This document shows positions 24,442 to 33,024 of a stretch of 64,000 bases of DNA, piece after piece. Under the pieces are notes generated by a model, which saw nothing but the letters and a program-made list of their open reading frames with translations, had not been told where the DNA came from and did not search any database. Every line of letters starts with the position of its first letter. The first letter of the stretch is position 1. This stretch comes from Brevibacterium sp. XM4083 (lineage in GTDB: Bacteria > Actinomycetota > Actinomycetes > Actinomycetales > Brevibacteriaceae): NCBI RefSeq assembly GCF_006489205.2, contig NZ_VFYR02000001.1, positions 1,024,555 to 1,088,554 on the forward strand. The letters are read 5' to 3'. The position numbers and the translations under genes were made by a program.

Positions 24442-27400
24442 TCAGTCTGTGCTGGTGACGGCCTGCTTTGCATCTAAAATACCCATCCGATGCATCATTT
24501 CGTCTTCGACCTTTCCCGGAACGACCACAGAGTCTTTCAGATCAGTCTTCGAACGCAACAGGGCATCTAGGTTGACGTCGAACGAATTGAGAGTTGGATG
24601 ATTCGCCAGAGGCAGGTAGACATGCACGGGTTTCGTCTGCCCGATCCGGTAGATACGGTCTGTTGCCTGAGCTTCTTTGGCCGGATTCCAATGCCGCTCC
24701 AGATGAATGGCGTGGTTCGCACCGACAACGGTCAGCCCGACACCGACTGCCAAAGGCGACATGATGATGAGGTTGAATCCCGGCTTAGATTCGAAGTCGT
24801 TGATGATGCTTTTGCGAGTTCCTCTCGTCTTCGAAGAGCTGCTCTCGACTGCTTTTGTTTCACCGTTGACAATTTTGGGGGTGAATCCGTATCGCTCGTG
24901 GAGCCAAACTGCCAGGCGCGCCTGGACGGTTTTGCTGATGACGAAGATGATTGCCTTCTCATCGGCATCTCGAATGTCATCGATGACCTGAACCATCCCG
25001 TTGACACGTGCGGACAGTTCCGGGTCCCAGGCCGCGCCCGATTCGGAGAGCGTCGCCGGGTGCAGACTCACGTTCTTCAGACGTTGAATAGTTTCGAGCG
25101 CACTGCCCTTCCGAGGACGATGCATCTGAAGGACGCGATCGTATGCCGCTCTCTGGGCTGAAGGCATCTCGTTCGACAGTCGATCATCGTATTCGTACCC
25201 CTGTCCCAGAGCTGAGGCTGAGGAGCTGCTGCCAAGTCCGGTGTAGATGGTCTTCGACGGGAGCGCGTCGATACTGTCTTCCTTAGTTCGCCGCAGCATG
25301 AAACGGCCGATCAATTTGCGAAGTTCCCTGCCGCGCGTGGCTTGGTCCTCAGCAGTTTCGTTCTCGGCACTCGTGATCCACCGTTCCCGGAAGGTCCTCC
25401 AGTCACCCAACAGACCCGGCTGAGCAGTATCAAGAAGGTTCCAGATGTCACGAAGCGAGTTCTCAACAGGCGTACCAGTGCAGAGCAGCTTGAAGTCAGC
25501 TTTCAGACCCTTGGCAGCTCGAGACGCGAGTGTTTCTGGGTTCTTGATCTGCTGAGCTTCGTCGAAGATGACAGCACCCCAATCCACCTGACCCAATGAC
25601 AGCTGGTAGCGCCCGAGGTTCTGATAGGTGGTCAGCACCAATCTGCCAGGCATGTCGAGGCGGCGCTCCTTCTGAGTCTCACCTACTCGAAGCGAGAGTC
25701 GAAGCGCTGACTCGTCCACCATTCCATGGTCATCGAGCAGAGTCGTTGATGCTCGGGACTCGGTCCCACGGCCCTGAATCCGGAACCTGTCCTGATCCCT
25801 AGAGGACTGCAGCACGACTACGTCGTCGAAGGGGTGCTCCTCGAAAGCGTTTCGGAGTTCGTCTTCCCAGTTTTCGATGAGTGAGAGCGGAAGGACCGCA
25901 AGAATCGGCTTTGCCTGGCCGGATCTGTGTTGCTGCTCGGACATGAAGTCTCGTAGCGCGACCAGCGTCATGAAAGTCTTTCCCAGCCCCATGTCATCTG
26001 CGAGAAGACCGCCTTCGACTCGTGTCTGAGTATCTTGAGCGGCCAGGGATGCCGCCATCATTCCCGCAGCCCAGGCGATCCCGTCTCTTTGGTGGGGGAA
26101 CGGCGTGAACCTGAGCCTCGAGAGGTCGGGCGCATAATTCTTCGCCGCGTTCTCAGCCATTACTCGCAGCTCTTCGGAACGATCGCGGCTGTCGGAGATG
26201 TACATGCCGACTTGCACGGTATCGTTCGTGGCTTCAGGGAGATCGGTTTCGTCAGTCCGTGCAGCAACCTTCCTCGCTGCCTTATTGATTGCTTCGTCCG
26301 TCGTCTCCGGGTCGGAGATGTCCACGATCTTCTCTTCATGGGTGATCGTCGACTGCTCGAGTTGCCGTGCTGATTGGATTTTCTCTTTAACATCCTCGAG
26401 TTCTTCATCGGAACGGATGAGCCCCTCGAGGGCTTCGGGAGCAAGGATCTCCGAGGCCGCCGTCAACCAATCGATTCCCGATTTCTCGGCTTCGGCAAAG
26501 GTGAGTGGCACGATTGCGCCGATGCCTTCGACGCGGATCCCAAAGGTGATTTCGAGGTCGACGAGCGACGGGTCAAGAAATTCGCCGGGGGCAGCAAGAA
26601 ACGCGTCGCGTTGCGTCGCCGAGATTCTGCGATTGCGGCTGATCTCTCGGACCCCAGCCTTCTGCTGTTCGTGAAGCAGGATCAAGCGGTCGTCGATCCG
26701 AAGGACATCACTTCTCTCGAGCTGCTGTTCGTAATCCAATACATCGATGTCTTCGGTGCCCTCGCCGAGGTTGGGGCTGAGCTCAAGAGAGCCGTCAGAG
26801 TGCTGTGTGACGGTCACTTCGACCTTGTTCGGCGCCGTCGTGGCAAACTTCTCGAGGTGACCCAGGTCGATGTCCAAGGGGCGGCCTTGGTAGTCGTTCA
26901 ACGACTGATGTCTCGCTTCGTGAAGCCGAGCAACTAAGGATACATTTGCGGCCTCGGTGCGTTCAGCTGGCGGTAAACATGCGTGGTGCTCGATCGCTTC
27001 AAGGACGTCGAGTTCCGTGAGCGTGAGAACATGTTCGCCTGTCCCAATGGTGATGACCGCGCCGTGCCGTTCGACAGGTACTCGAATGCCTTCGACCTCG
27101 AAATACGGTGTGACACGAAAATGGCTGCTTGTGGTGTTGCTTGTGACCTCCGTGCGCAAGGTACCAGGGACATGGCCAGGAAGCCCGAGGAGAGCAGAGA
27201 TCTCAGCATCGAGTCGAGAGACATTCCTCGACTCCATTCGAAATCCATTCGGGAGACGGATCGCATCCCCTTGCTCTTCCAACAGTCCGAGTACCGTGTA
27301 CTGTTGCAAAGCACGGCCAGAACCGCCGCCCTCTGACAGTTCTGCCCACCCCTGAGCACCGATGCGGAAGTTCGCAGCAGTTGAGTCGAAATCGGGGACG

Positions 27401-27483
27401 AATTCGGGCAACGGTTGCTCGTCCGCCGCCGGAGCGGCTCGTTCCCCGAGAATGCGCTTGAGAGTCTCACGGAGGTTCATCAT
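24442..27483 (-). CDS. zorD: Zorya type I ZorD, SNF2-family helicase/nuclease-effector component
   Basis: 1013 residues from ATG 27483, which overlaps the zorC stop (ATGA) and follows GGAGAGGAC; a start nine codons earlier is possible. The N-terminal 480 residues are a ZorD-type regulatory region with acidic helices. The SNF2/Rad54 helicase follows: LLADDMGLGKTFMTLVAL (Walker A), VIFDEAQQIKNPE (DEAQ box in the DEAH position), KLLCTGTPVENSLRDIWNLL, then MLRRTKEDSIDALPSK, IIFVISKTVQARLAVWL, and VGVGLTVVGANHAIHLERHW with DRIYRIGQTKPVHVY. In type I Zorya, ZorD is the DNA-acting effector recruited after the ZorAB motor senses phage DNA entry. It is the last gene of the zorABCD operon. Confidence 0.9.
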   Translation of the reverse strand: MMNLRETLKRILGERAAPAADEQPLPEFVPDFDSTAANFRIGAQGWAELSEGGGSGRALQQYTVLGLLEEQGDAIRLPNGFRMESRNVSRLDAEISALLGLPGHVPGTLRTEVTSNTTSSHFRVTPYFEVEGIRVPVERHGAVITIGTGEHVLTLTELDVLEAIEHHACLPPAERTEAANVSLVARLHEARHQSLNDYQGRPLDIDLGHLEKFATTAPNKVEVTVTQHSDGSLELSPNLGEGTEDIDVLDYEQQLERSDVLRIDDRLILLHEQQKAGVREISRNRRISATQRDAFLAAPGEFLDPSLVDLEITFGIRVEGIGAIVPLTFAEAEKSGIDWLTAASEILAPEALEGLIRSDEELEDVKEKIQSARQLEQSTITHEEKIVDISDPETTDEAINKAARKVAARTDETDLPEATNDTVQVGMYISDSRDRSEELRVMAENAAKNYAPDLSRLRFTPFPHQRDGIAWAAGMMAASLAAQDTQTRVEGGLLADDMGLGKTFMTLVALRDFMSEQQHRSGQAKPILAVLPLSLIENWEDELRNAFEEHPFDDVVVLQSSRDQDRFRIQGRGTESRASTTLLDDHGMVDESALRLSLRVGETQKERRLDMPGRLVLTTYQNLGRYQLSLGQVDWGAVIFDEAQQIKNPETLASRAAKGLKADFKLLCTGTPVENSLRDIWNLLDTAQPGLLGDWRTFRERWITSAENETAEDQATRGRELRKLIGRFMLRRTKEDSIDALPSKTIYTGLGSSSSASALGQGYEYDDRLSNEMPSAQRAAYDRVLQMHRPRKGSALETIQRLKNVSLHPATLSESGAAWDPELSARVNGMVQVIDDIRDADEKAIIFVISKTVQARLAVWLHERYGFTPKIVNGETKAVESSSSKTRGTRKSIINDFESKPGFNLIIMSPLAVGVGLTVVGANHAIHLERHWNPAKEAQATDRIYRIGQTKPVHVYLPLANHPTLNSFDVNLDALLRSKTDLKDSVVVPGKVEDEMMHRMGILDAKQAVTSTD

Positions 27484-29000
27484 TGTCCTCTCCGGTTGGG
27501 GCGTTGCCAATTCTTCGGCCGCACGGGCAGCGGTCTCGTGGCAGAGACATGCTGATAGGTCTCGGCTGTCATCACGTCTTCAGGGGACACATATTGGCCC
27601 GCCTGCTCGATGAAGAGGAGCGCATCCGAGATCCACTTCTTGTGCACGTCGTGCGTGAGTGAGACGTAGTCTTCGCCGTAGAGGCGGTCCCGTTCGACGC
27701 CGTAGAGGAAGGAGTAGTTGTCGATTTGTGCCATTTCCCAGTCGGACATGATCTCAGGCGGATCACCGCGGAGCACTCGCACTTTGAAGTTGTGGGATCC
27801 CTCAACGATGTGGAAATCACCGCAGTTCATGAAGATCACTGCAGTGCTGCTGTAGTTGCCTCCGGTGATCGGCGTAATGCTCGTCCTCAGGTCTGTGCCC
27901 ATGATCTGTCGAATCGCAGACCGTGCCGAGCGACCCGCGAACAGTCGAGTCTCCTTCACCATATTGAGTTCGAGAAGTCCCTTCAAGAACCGCTCACGAT
28001 CGGAGAACATCCGGAGGAGATCCGAATGGTGATTCTTCCTGCCGTAGACCTCGACGGCCTCAAGGAACAGTCTGATGTCTTCCCCGGAGAGCCACGCGAT
28101 GACTCGTCGCACGTTTTCGAGCGGAATACGTGCCCACCACTTGTTCCAATTGACAGTTCCGCGCGCGCGAGGATCATCCCCGATCTTGAGAATCGTGCTC
28201 TCCCAGTCGCGGCTCGGGTTGTCCGTACGGTGGTTGGTCATCGCTTCAAGGACGAGATGCCCGAAACGGCGTCCTCCGGATGCGGGTGCGTCAGCGATTT
28301 CGGACTGATACAGATCAGACAACCAGTCGTAAGACTGCTGAGGATCGGCCTGAGCAATGCGATCGAGGTAGAGCTGCTGCCGGGCCGTTTCGGCATAGCG
28401 CCCTGTGGCATAGTCCCCTAGCCCCGCATCCTTCATCACGGTGGGCAGGTCTCGATCCTCTTCGAGAGCGAGCCGTGCTATTGCGCTCGGAGCGTCCTTG
28501 CCGATGGTGACCTCGGGACGCGCACGGACAGCAAACAGGACGTCCCGGCTGTGCGTGGTCGACTGCTGTGAGACGGCTTGCTGCAGCCGTTCTGCCGTCA
28601 TTGTGAACAGCCCAACGTCCCAGTCGTCTAGGCAATCAAAGTATGTGAAGTACACGTTTGCGAGAGCGAATGTGAAGAGCCTGGTGAAACTGCCGTTGTC
28701 GCAGACTGTCTGGAGAACTGGGGTCCTCATGGATGCTTCCGCAAGCTTTCTGTCGCCTGACCACAGCGTGACGATTGCACGGCAGATCTTGCGGTCAGCT
28801 AACTCGGGGTGCAGCTCGGGGCGCTCCGATCCGAGCACAGCTCGTGCCGTTTGATTTGATTTCGCGCTCAGGCCGGGATTGTCGATTCTTCTGCTCATTG
28901 CCTGAGCGTCCATAGTCAGCTTGTCCCAAGCCGTCTTGTCATCGTTGTTCCACCCAAGAAGGCTCGCGTGCGCTGGTGGGAGCGGAAAGTCCAGAGTCAT
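27480..29000 (-). CDS. zorC: Zorya type I ZorC (EH_Signature domain protein)
   Basis: 506 residues, ATG 29000 in ATGA overlap with zorB. Largely alpha-helical, with the EH_Signature-type C-terminal part: RLYGEDYVSLTHDVHKKW, DALLFIEQAGQY and the SHNFKVRVLRG segment with Trp/Tyr-rich surroundings. Type I Zorya is defined by the order ZorA-ZorB-ZorC-ZorD, with ZorC as the EH_Signature protein that binds DNA and works with ZorD; the position here is exactly that. Family assignment rests on synteny and partial motif recognition, as the sequence itself has no catalytic signature. Confidence 0.85.
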   Translation of the reverse strand: MTLDFPLPPAHASLLGWNNDDKTAWDKLTMDAQAMSRRIDNPGLSAKSNQTARAVLGSERPELHPELADRKICRAIVTLWSGDRKLAEASMRTPVLQTVCDNGSFTRLFTFALANVYFTYFDCLDDWDVGLFTMTAERLQQAVSQQSTTHSRDVLFAVRARPEVTIGKDAPSAIARLALEEDRDLPTVMKDAGLGDYATGRYAETARQQLYLDRIAQADPQQSYDWLSDLYQSEIADAPASGGRRFGHLVLEAMTNHRTDNPSRDWESTILKIGDDPRARGTVNWNKWWARIPLENVRRVIAWLSGEDIRLFLEAVEVYGRKNHHSDLLRMFSDRERFLKGLLELNMVKETRLFAGRSARSAIRQIMGTDLRTSITPITGGNYSSTAVIFMNCGDFHIVEGSHNFKVRVLRGDPPEIMSDWEMAQIDNYSFLYGVERDRLYGEDYVSLTHDVHKKWISDALLFIEQAGQYVSPEDVMTAETYQHVSATRPLPVRPKNWQRPNRRGQ

Positions 29001-29761
29001 CGTTCTGTGACTTCGCGCTCGATCTCTTTGAGCTGGTCGGAGTCTGCTCGCATGATCGTGAAACGGATGTCGATCCGGCGGTTGGCCGCGGCACCGGCGT
29101 CAGTCGACTGGTCGTCGTTCATCGGTCGAGTTTCGCCATAGCCCGACACCGAGAACAATGGGTTACCGTCAGGTCCCTGCATCTTTGCCAGCTGCTCATT
29201 GCTGGGCAGATCGTCCTCCCAGAGCTTCCAGAGCGAGATGGCCCGAAATGTCGAGAGCCCCCAGTTGCCTGTGCCCTCCAGACCTTCGTAGTTCGCGTTG
29301 TCAGTGTGACCTTCGACGAACACCGTGTCGAGGAATTTGGCGCCATTGTGTTGTTCGATGGCCGTAGCTATGACCTTGCCAATCGCCAGCGATTCGTCCT
29401 TGTACTGCTCCTTGATCTCGTAAGAGCCGCGGTCGAAACCCAGTGAGTCATTGGGGATGCTGATGACCGAACCGTTTTGAGCGACGACGACCTCGATGCC
29501 CTGTGATTCGAGCTGGTCGCGGATCTCGTCAAGCATGTCTTTGCGGATGGTCTCCGCCTTGCTCGAATTCTCGATCTGCTCGCTGAGGTCGTCGGTTTGA
29601 GCCTTGAAGTCCTTCTGCGCCTGCATCAGTTGAATCGCGAGGACTACAACAACCAGGATGAAGACGAATAGCACTCCAGTCATCACATCGGTGAATGAAG
29701 ACCAGTAGTTGGTCTCTTGTGACCCATCAGCGGACGACCGCCTTCCGCGTGTAAGCGCCAC
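28997..29761 (-). CDS. zorB: Zorya ZorB, MotB/OmpA-type stator subunit
   Basis: 254 residues from GTG 29761, overlapping the 3' end of zorA by 35 bases. One N-terminal membrane helix with the proton-carrying Asp25 at its start (YWSSFTDVMTGVLFVF) is as in MotB. A linker helix follows, then a C-terminal OmpA-like peptidoglycan-binding domain with FVEGHTDNANYEG, SLWKLWEDDL and VSGYGETRPM plus the terminal NRRIDIRF. It pairs with ZorA to form an inner-membrane proton-driven motor anchored to the wall, which senses phage attack in Zorya defence. The presence of the wall-binding domain in a Gram-positive host is worth noting. Confidence 0.9.
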   Translation of the reverse strand: MALTRGRRSSADGSQETNYWSSFTDVMTGVLFVFILVVVVLAIQLMQAQKDFKAQTDDLSEQIENSSKAETIRKDMLDEIRDQLESQGIEVVVAQNGSVISIPNDSLGFDRGSYEIKEQYKDESLAIGKVIATAIEQHNGAKFLDTVFVEGHTDNANYEGLEGTGNWGLSTFRAISLWKLWEDDLPSNEQLAKMQGPDGNPLFSVSGYGETRPMNDDQSTDAGAAANRRIDIRFTIMRADSDQLKEIEREVTER

Positions 29762-31631
29762 TCTTGTTCACCCCCTCGAGTTCGTCGATGACGCCCGCAA
29801 GGGATCTGGCGATCTGGAGCATACTGGAGGCGTATTCGGTGCTCTGCTTGTTCCAGTCGTTGAGTCGTTCATCGGTCTGCGAACTCACCGCGTCCGAATA
29901 TGCGGCAAGCCAATCGGCCATTTTCTTCGCAGACTGCTCGATGCTTTGGGTCAGGTTCGTCTTCGCTCCATCGAGTGAGTCGCCGAGGCCCAGGAGGAAC
30001 TCTGTCTGGTGCTGACGCATCTCGTCGAAGGCTGTCTTTGCTTCATGGGCGGCCGCGGCGAGCTGTTCGCCCGCACTGTTCGAATGACTGGTGATCTGGC
30101 TGATGGCGCTTGAGTGTTGATCAAGAGCCCGCAAGGACTGTGATTGCTGCTGGCTGATCGCTTGGATGCTCGAGACTGCGTCTGAGAGGTTGCCAGCGAC
30201 TGTCCTTGTCGTTGTCGAGAATCCGTCGGCGACTGACTTGAGATCAGCAGAACTTGCCGCCATACTCTTTGCGGAGGTCTCCATCAGTGCCTGGGTCCGG
30301 GATGTGAGCTCAGCGAGATGTGCGATGTTCGCCTCAAGTGACTGCTGACGATCGTCAGCCTTTTCGGCCAGCTCGCCGAACTGCCGTTGGAGCACATCGG
30401 TCTGTTCGCTGGCTTCGGCCCTCAATCGTGCCAAGGACTCAGCCGACGACGTCTGCAGCTGTGAAAGTGCTTCACTGTAGGTAACACGGTCGGCCTCAGC
30501 CTGCTCCCGCGCAGCTGTTGAGGCGAGAGCGTGGTGCTCGCGGTCTTGTTTCGCCTGTTCCTGCGCCGCCGCTAGCATTTGACTGATTCCTGAGCTGGTC
30601 GCCAGAGAGCTGTCGGCGGTCGTCTTCTCGATTCGTTCAAGCGTGCTTTCTACTTGACTGCTCAACGACGTGACTGATTCAACGAGATCCCGAGATGCGG
30701 ACTTCATCGCAGTCGCCTGTGACTGGCCCATGCCCTCGAATGCCTCGCTGAAACGACCTACGAGGCTGTCGAACACCTCACCCGACTGCCGAGACGTCGC
30801 TTCGGAGAGATTCTCCATCGCCGGCGCAAGAGCCAGGTTGATGGCGCCGATGATGGCATTTTGCATGTCGCTGCTCAGACCCTGTACGGACTTCTGGAAC
30901 TCAACACCGATCTTCTCGTGGAGCTCATTGAGGGACTGAGCGATCTCTCGCGTGTTCTGGTCGACTCTCTGAATGCCAAACTCAGCTGAGTAGCGCTCGA
31001 AGTAGCTGTCGATCTCTGACACCAGTCCGTTGATCGCCAGCGCAGTGCGAGTTTGAATTTTGGAGAGGATGCCTGTGGCGATCAAGCTCATCAGGACACC
31101 GACGCCAGATGCAGAGAACGACAGGCCAGCTGTTGTCAGGAGCGTCATGACGCTCTCTTGCAATGCGTCTATGTCTGTGTCGCCGGTCAGATCGAGACCC
31201 ATGAGTCCAAAGGTCAGCTTGAAGAACGTTCCACCCACGCCGATGGCGATGAGCGTTCCCGGCAGTGCCTGGATCCATCGATTTTCGAACAGCGGGGATG
31301 CCAGGGAGTGAGAATTGAAGAAGAACGCGGCGTCTATTGTCGACCGAGTCCTTCCCGCTTGCAGGTCATCGACGAGAGTTTCATCGAACTCGACCCAGAC
31401 ATCACGGACCGCAGCTGAGGCTTCTGCGGCTTCTTGTCGCGCTTGGAGGCGTGAGTTCTTTGCTGCATCCAACAGAGTGTGGACTTCGGAGATCCGTGAT
31501 TTCGCGGCTCTGTTCTCGCGAACCGCAGCGATAAGGAACTGAATGAAGAAGACAACGATGCCGGCCAGGGCGATTCCGAACACAGTCCACGTGAGGACTG
31601 ACCAAATGTTCACAGACTTCAAGCCTTTCAC
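29727..31631 (-). CDS. zorA: Zorya ZorA, MotA/ExbB-like membrane protein with long coiled-coil tail
   Basis: 634 residues counting from GTG 31631; GTG 31613 has a better AAAGG site and may be the true start. An N-terminal membrane helix (residues about 9-35, VLTWTVFGIALAGIVVF) is followed by a cytosolic segment. Two further helices form the MotA/ExbB pore pair (LPGTLIAIGVGGTFFKL and LLTTAGLSFSASGVGVLMSL). From about residue 270 to the end the protein is a very long Ala/Ser/Gln/Glu-rich coiled coil, the cytoplasmic ZorA tail known to be needed for signalling to ZorC/D. First gene of the defence operon; its promoter should lie in the 31632-31760 stretch. Confidence 0.9.
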   Translation of the reverse strand: MKGLKSVNIWSVLTWTVFGIALAGIVVFFIQFLIAAVRENRAAKSRISEVHTLLDAAKNSRLQARQEAAEASAAVRDVWVEFDETLVDDLQAGRTRSTIDAAFFFNSHSLASPLFENRWIQALPGTLIAIGVGGTFFKLTFGLMGLDLTGDTDIDALQESVMTLLTTAGLSFSASGVGVLMSLIATGILSKIQTRTALAINGLVSEIDSYFERYSAEFGIQRVDQNTREIAQSLNELHEKIGVEFQKSVQGLSSDMQNAIIGAINLALAPAMENLSEATSRQSGEVFDSLVGRFSEAFEGMGQSQATAMKSASRDLVESVTSLSSQVESTLERIEKTTADSSLATSSGISQMLAAAQEQAKQDREHHALASTAAREQAEADRVTYSEALSQLQTSSAESLARLRAEASEQTDVLQRQFGELAEKADDRQQSLEANIAHLAELTSRTQALMETSAKSMAASSADLKSVADGFSTTTRTVAGNLSDAVSSIQAISQQQSQSLRALDQHSSAISQITSHSNSAGEQLAAAAHEAKTAFDEMRQHQTEFLLGLGDSLDGAKTNLTQSIEQSAKKMADWLAAYSDAVSSQTDERLNDWNKQSTEYASSMLQIARSLAGVIDELEGVNKSGAYTRKAVVR

Positions 31632-32204
31632 AGTGAAGGAAAAATGCCCCTCACGTGTTTCTGGGCCGGGTGGGCTTGCTCACTCCCGGGGGCTGAGGAC
31701 AGTATACGATCGGGCCACTGACATAACCTACATACCCCAGCTGAAGTCATCTATCTGTAACAAGCTTGCAACCTGAGGTCTGACTTCCACAACTGATCGG
31801 GGTTACTGTGGTTTCTGTCGCATTGGTGCTGGTGGCAGGGTTGCAGAGTTCGCTTGTGGGACACTGACGGGCTGTCTACGATGTGATGATGTCGCCTCGC
31901 CCGCGGAAAGTTACCACCGGCTCGGGACTGCTGAAGGTTTGGGAAAGTGGTGTGTAGACCTCACTAACTCGACGACGACGTCGAAATGCCGCGGGAATCC
32001 GGGGAGCCTAAAGCATGCTGGGATTCTTGAATCACGACGTCATCGATTAGGTGCTTAGTCGCAGCGTCCAGCCCTTCCCAACGGTCTGACCCGGCGTGGC
32101 GCTCGTACAAAGCTCTGTTGTCAAGAAGGCAGAGCCTTCAGACACCGCGGCGGCCGGGCGCCGCGTCGACGGTGTGCCGACGTTGCCGCGCGGAATCCGA
32201 GACG
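31632..32204. other. Intergenic stretch at the right edge of the accessory region
   Basis: About 570 bases with no supportable gene. It separates the lower-GC Zorya operon from the GC-rich chromosomal segment. No clear attachment-site duplication was found by eye. Confidence 0.4.
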
Positions 32205-32221
32205 ATACCCTCAGAGGGTAT
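32205..32221. promoter_or_regulatory. CsoR/RicR-like copper operator
   Basis: ATACCC-TCAGA-GGGTAT is a perfect 6-5-6 inverted repeat with the TACCC/GGGTA arms of actinobacterial CsoR-type sites. It lies 27 bases before the start of the Met/His-rich membrane protein gene and probably regulates it and the oxidase downstream. Confidence 0.65.
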
Positions 32222-32248
32222 TCAGGCAATCGTCGGGAGGAGGGCGCG

Positions 32249-32788
32249 ATGCAGGATCGTCGTCGCGTCCGACCTCAGCTCGCCGGAGCGATCCTCAACC
32301 TCGTCGCTGCGGTTGCCGCTGTCATCGGCATCGTCGTGCTCCCCATCAGCATGGGGATGAGCATGGAACCCGGCGCCTCGATGGGCATGACGCATGCGGT
32401 CTCGTCGGGCAAAGGTGAGGGTGCTGAGTCACCGGCGGCGATGGGCCACAGCGCGGACTCGATGGCGATGGACGCCATGTCTGCCCACCGTGCACCGCCC
32501 ACGGGCGAGGCCCCCGACAGTGACCCCGGCGCGGCGGCCGATGACGACGCCGACTCCGGGCAGTGCACCGGTTCCGGATGCGGGGACAGTGTGATGGTCT
32601 GCGCACTCGCGACGATGTGCATCGTCGGCGTCGTCCTGCTCATCATCGCCCTGCGGATGCTGCGTCGCACAGCGATTCTGCTTCCCCGCGCCGGCCTGTG
32701 GCACCGCGCCACCCCCTTCGTGCCGAACCCGTCACCCGGGCACGCCCGCGCGCCGAGTATCACCGACCTCTGCATCAGTCGCACGTAG
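32249..32788 (+). CDS. Met/His-rich membrane protein, probably copper-related (DUF6153-like)
   Basis: 179 residues from ATG 32249, which has GGGAGGAGGG directly upstream; the longer frame from 32096 runs through the operator. Two hydrophobic segments (residues about 13-33 and 113-135) flank an exported loop rich in Met and His (MGMSMEPGASMGMTH, MGHSADSMAMDAMSAH), a composition typical of periplasmic or surface copper-binding modules. A short Cys pair (QCTGSGCGD) precedes the second helix. It sits between a CsoR-like operator and a multicopper oxidase gene, so copper sequestration or handling is the best guess. The family name is tentative. Confidence 0.65.
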   Translation: MQDRRRVRPQLAGAILNLVAAVAAVIGIVVLPISMGMSMEPGASMGMTHAVSSGKGEGAESPAAMGHSADSMAMDAMSAHRAPPTGEAPDSDPGAAADDDADSGQCTGSGCGDSVMVCALATMCIVGVVLLIIALRMLRRTAILLPRAGLWHRATPFVPNPSPGHARAPSITDLCISRT

Positions 32789-33024
32789 GCCGGCGTCCCC
32801 GCATCGAGGCTTCTCGATGCATCAGCCGACCGATGAACTCGGCCCATTCGCGCCAGTCCCCGACCAACCGAAACCGTGACCGCACGCGACTGCGACCACG
32901 GCCGACCAGAGCGCGCGCAACCAGCGCCCCGCTGGGCACCACGGACCTGAGCGCCCCCAGACGCGCTGTCCGGGAACGACGGCATGCGCGGAATGGGCCT
33001 GCGAACGAAAGCAGAGCACACACC

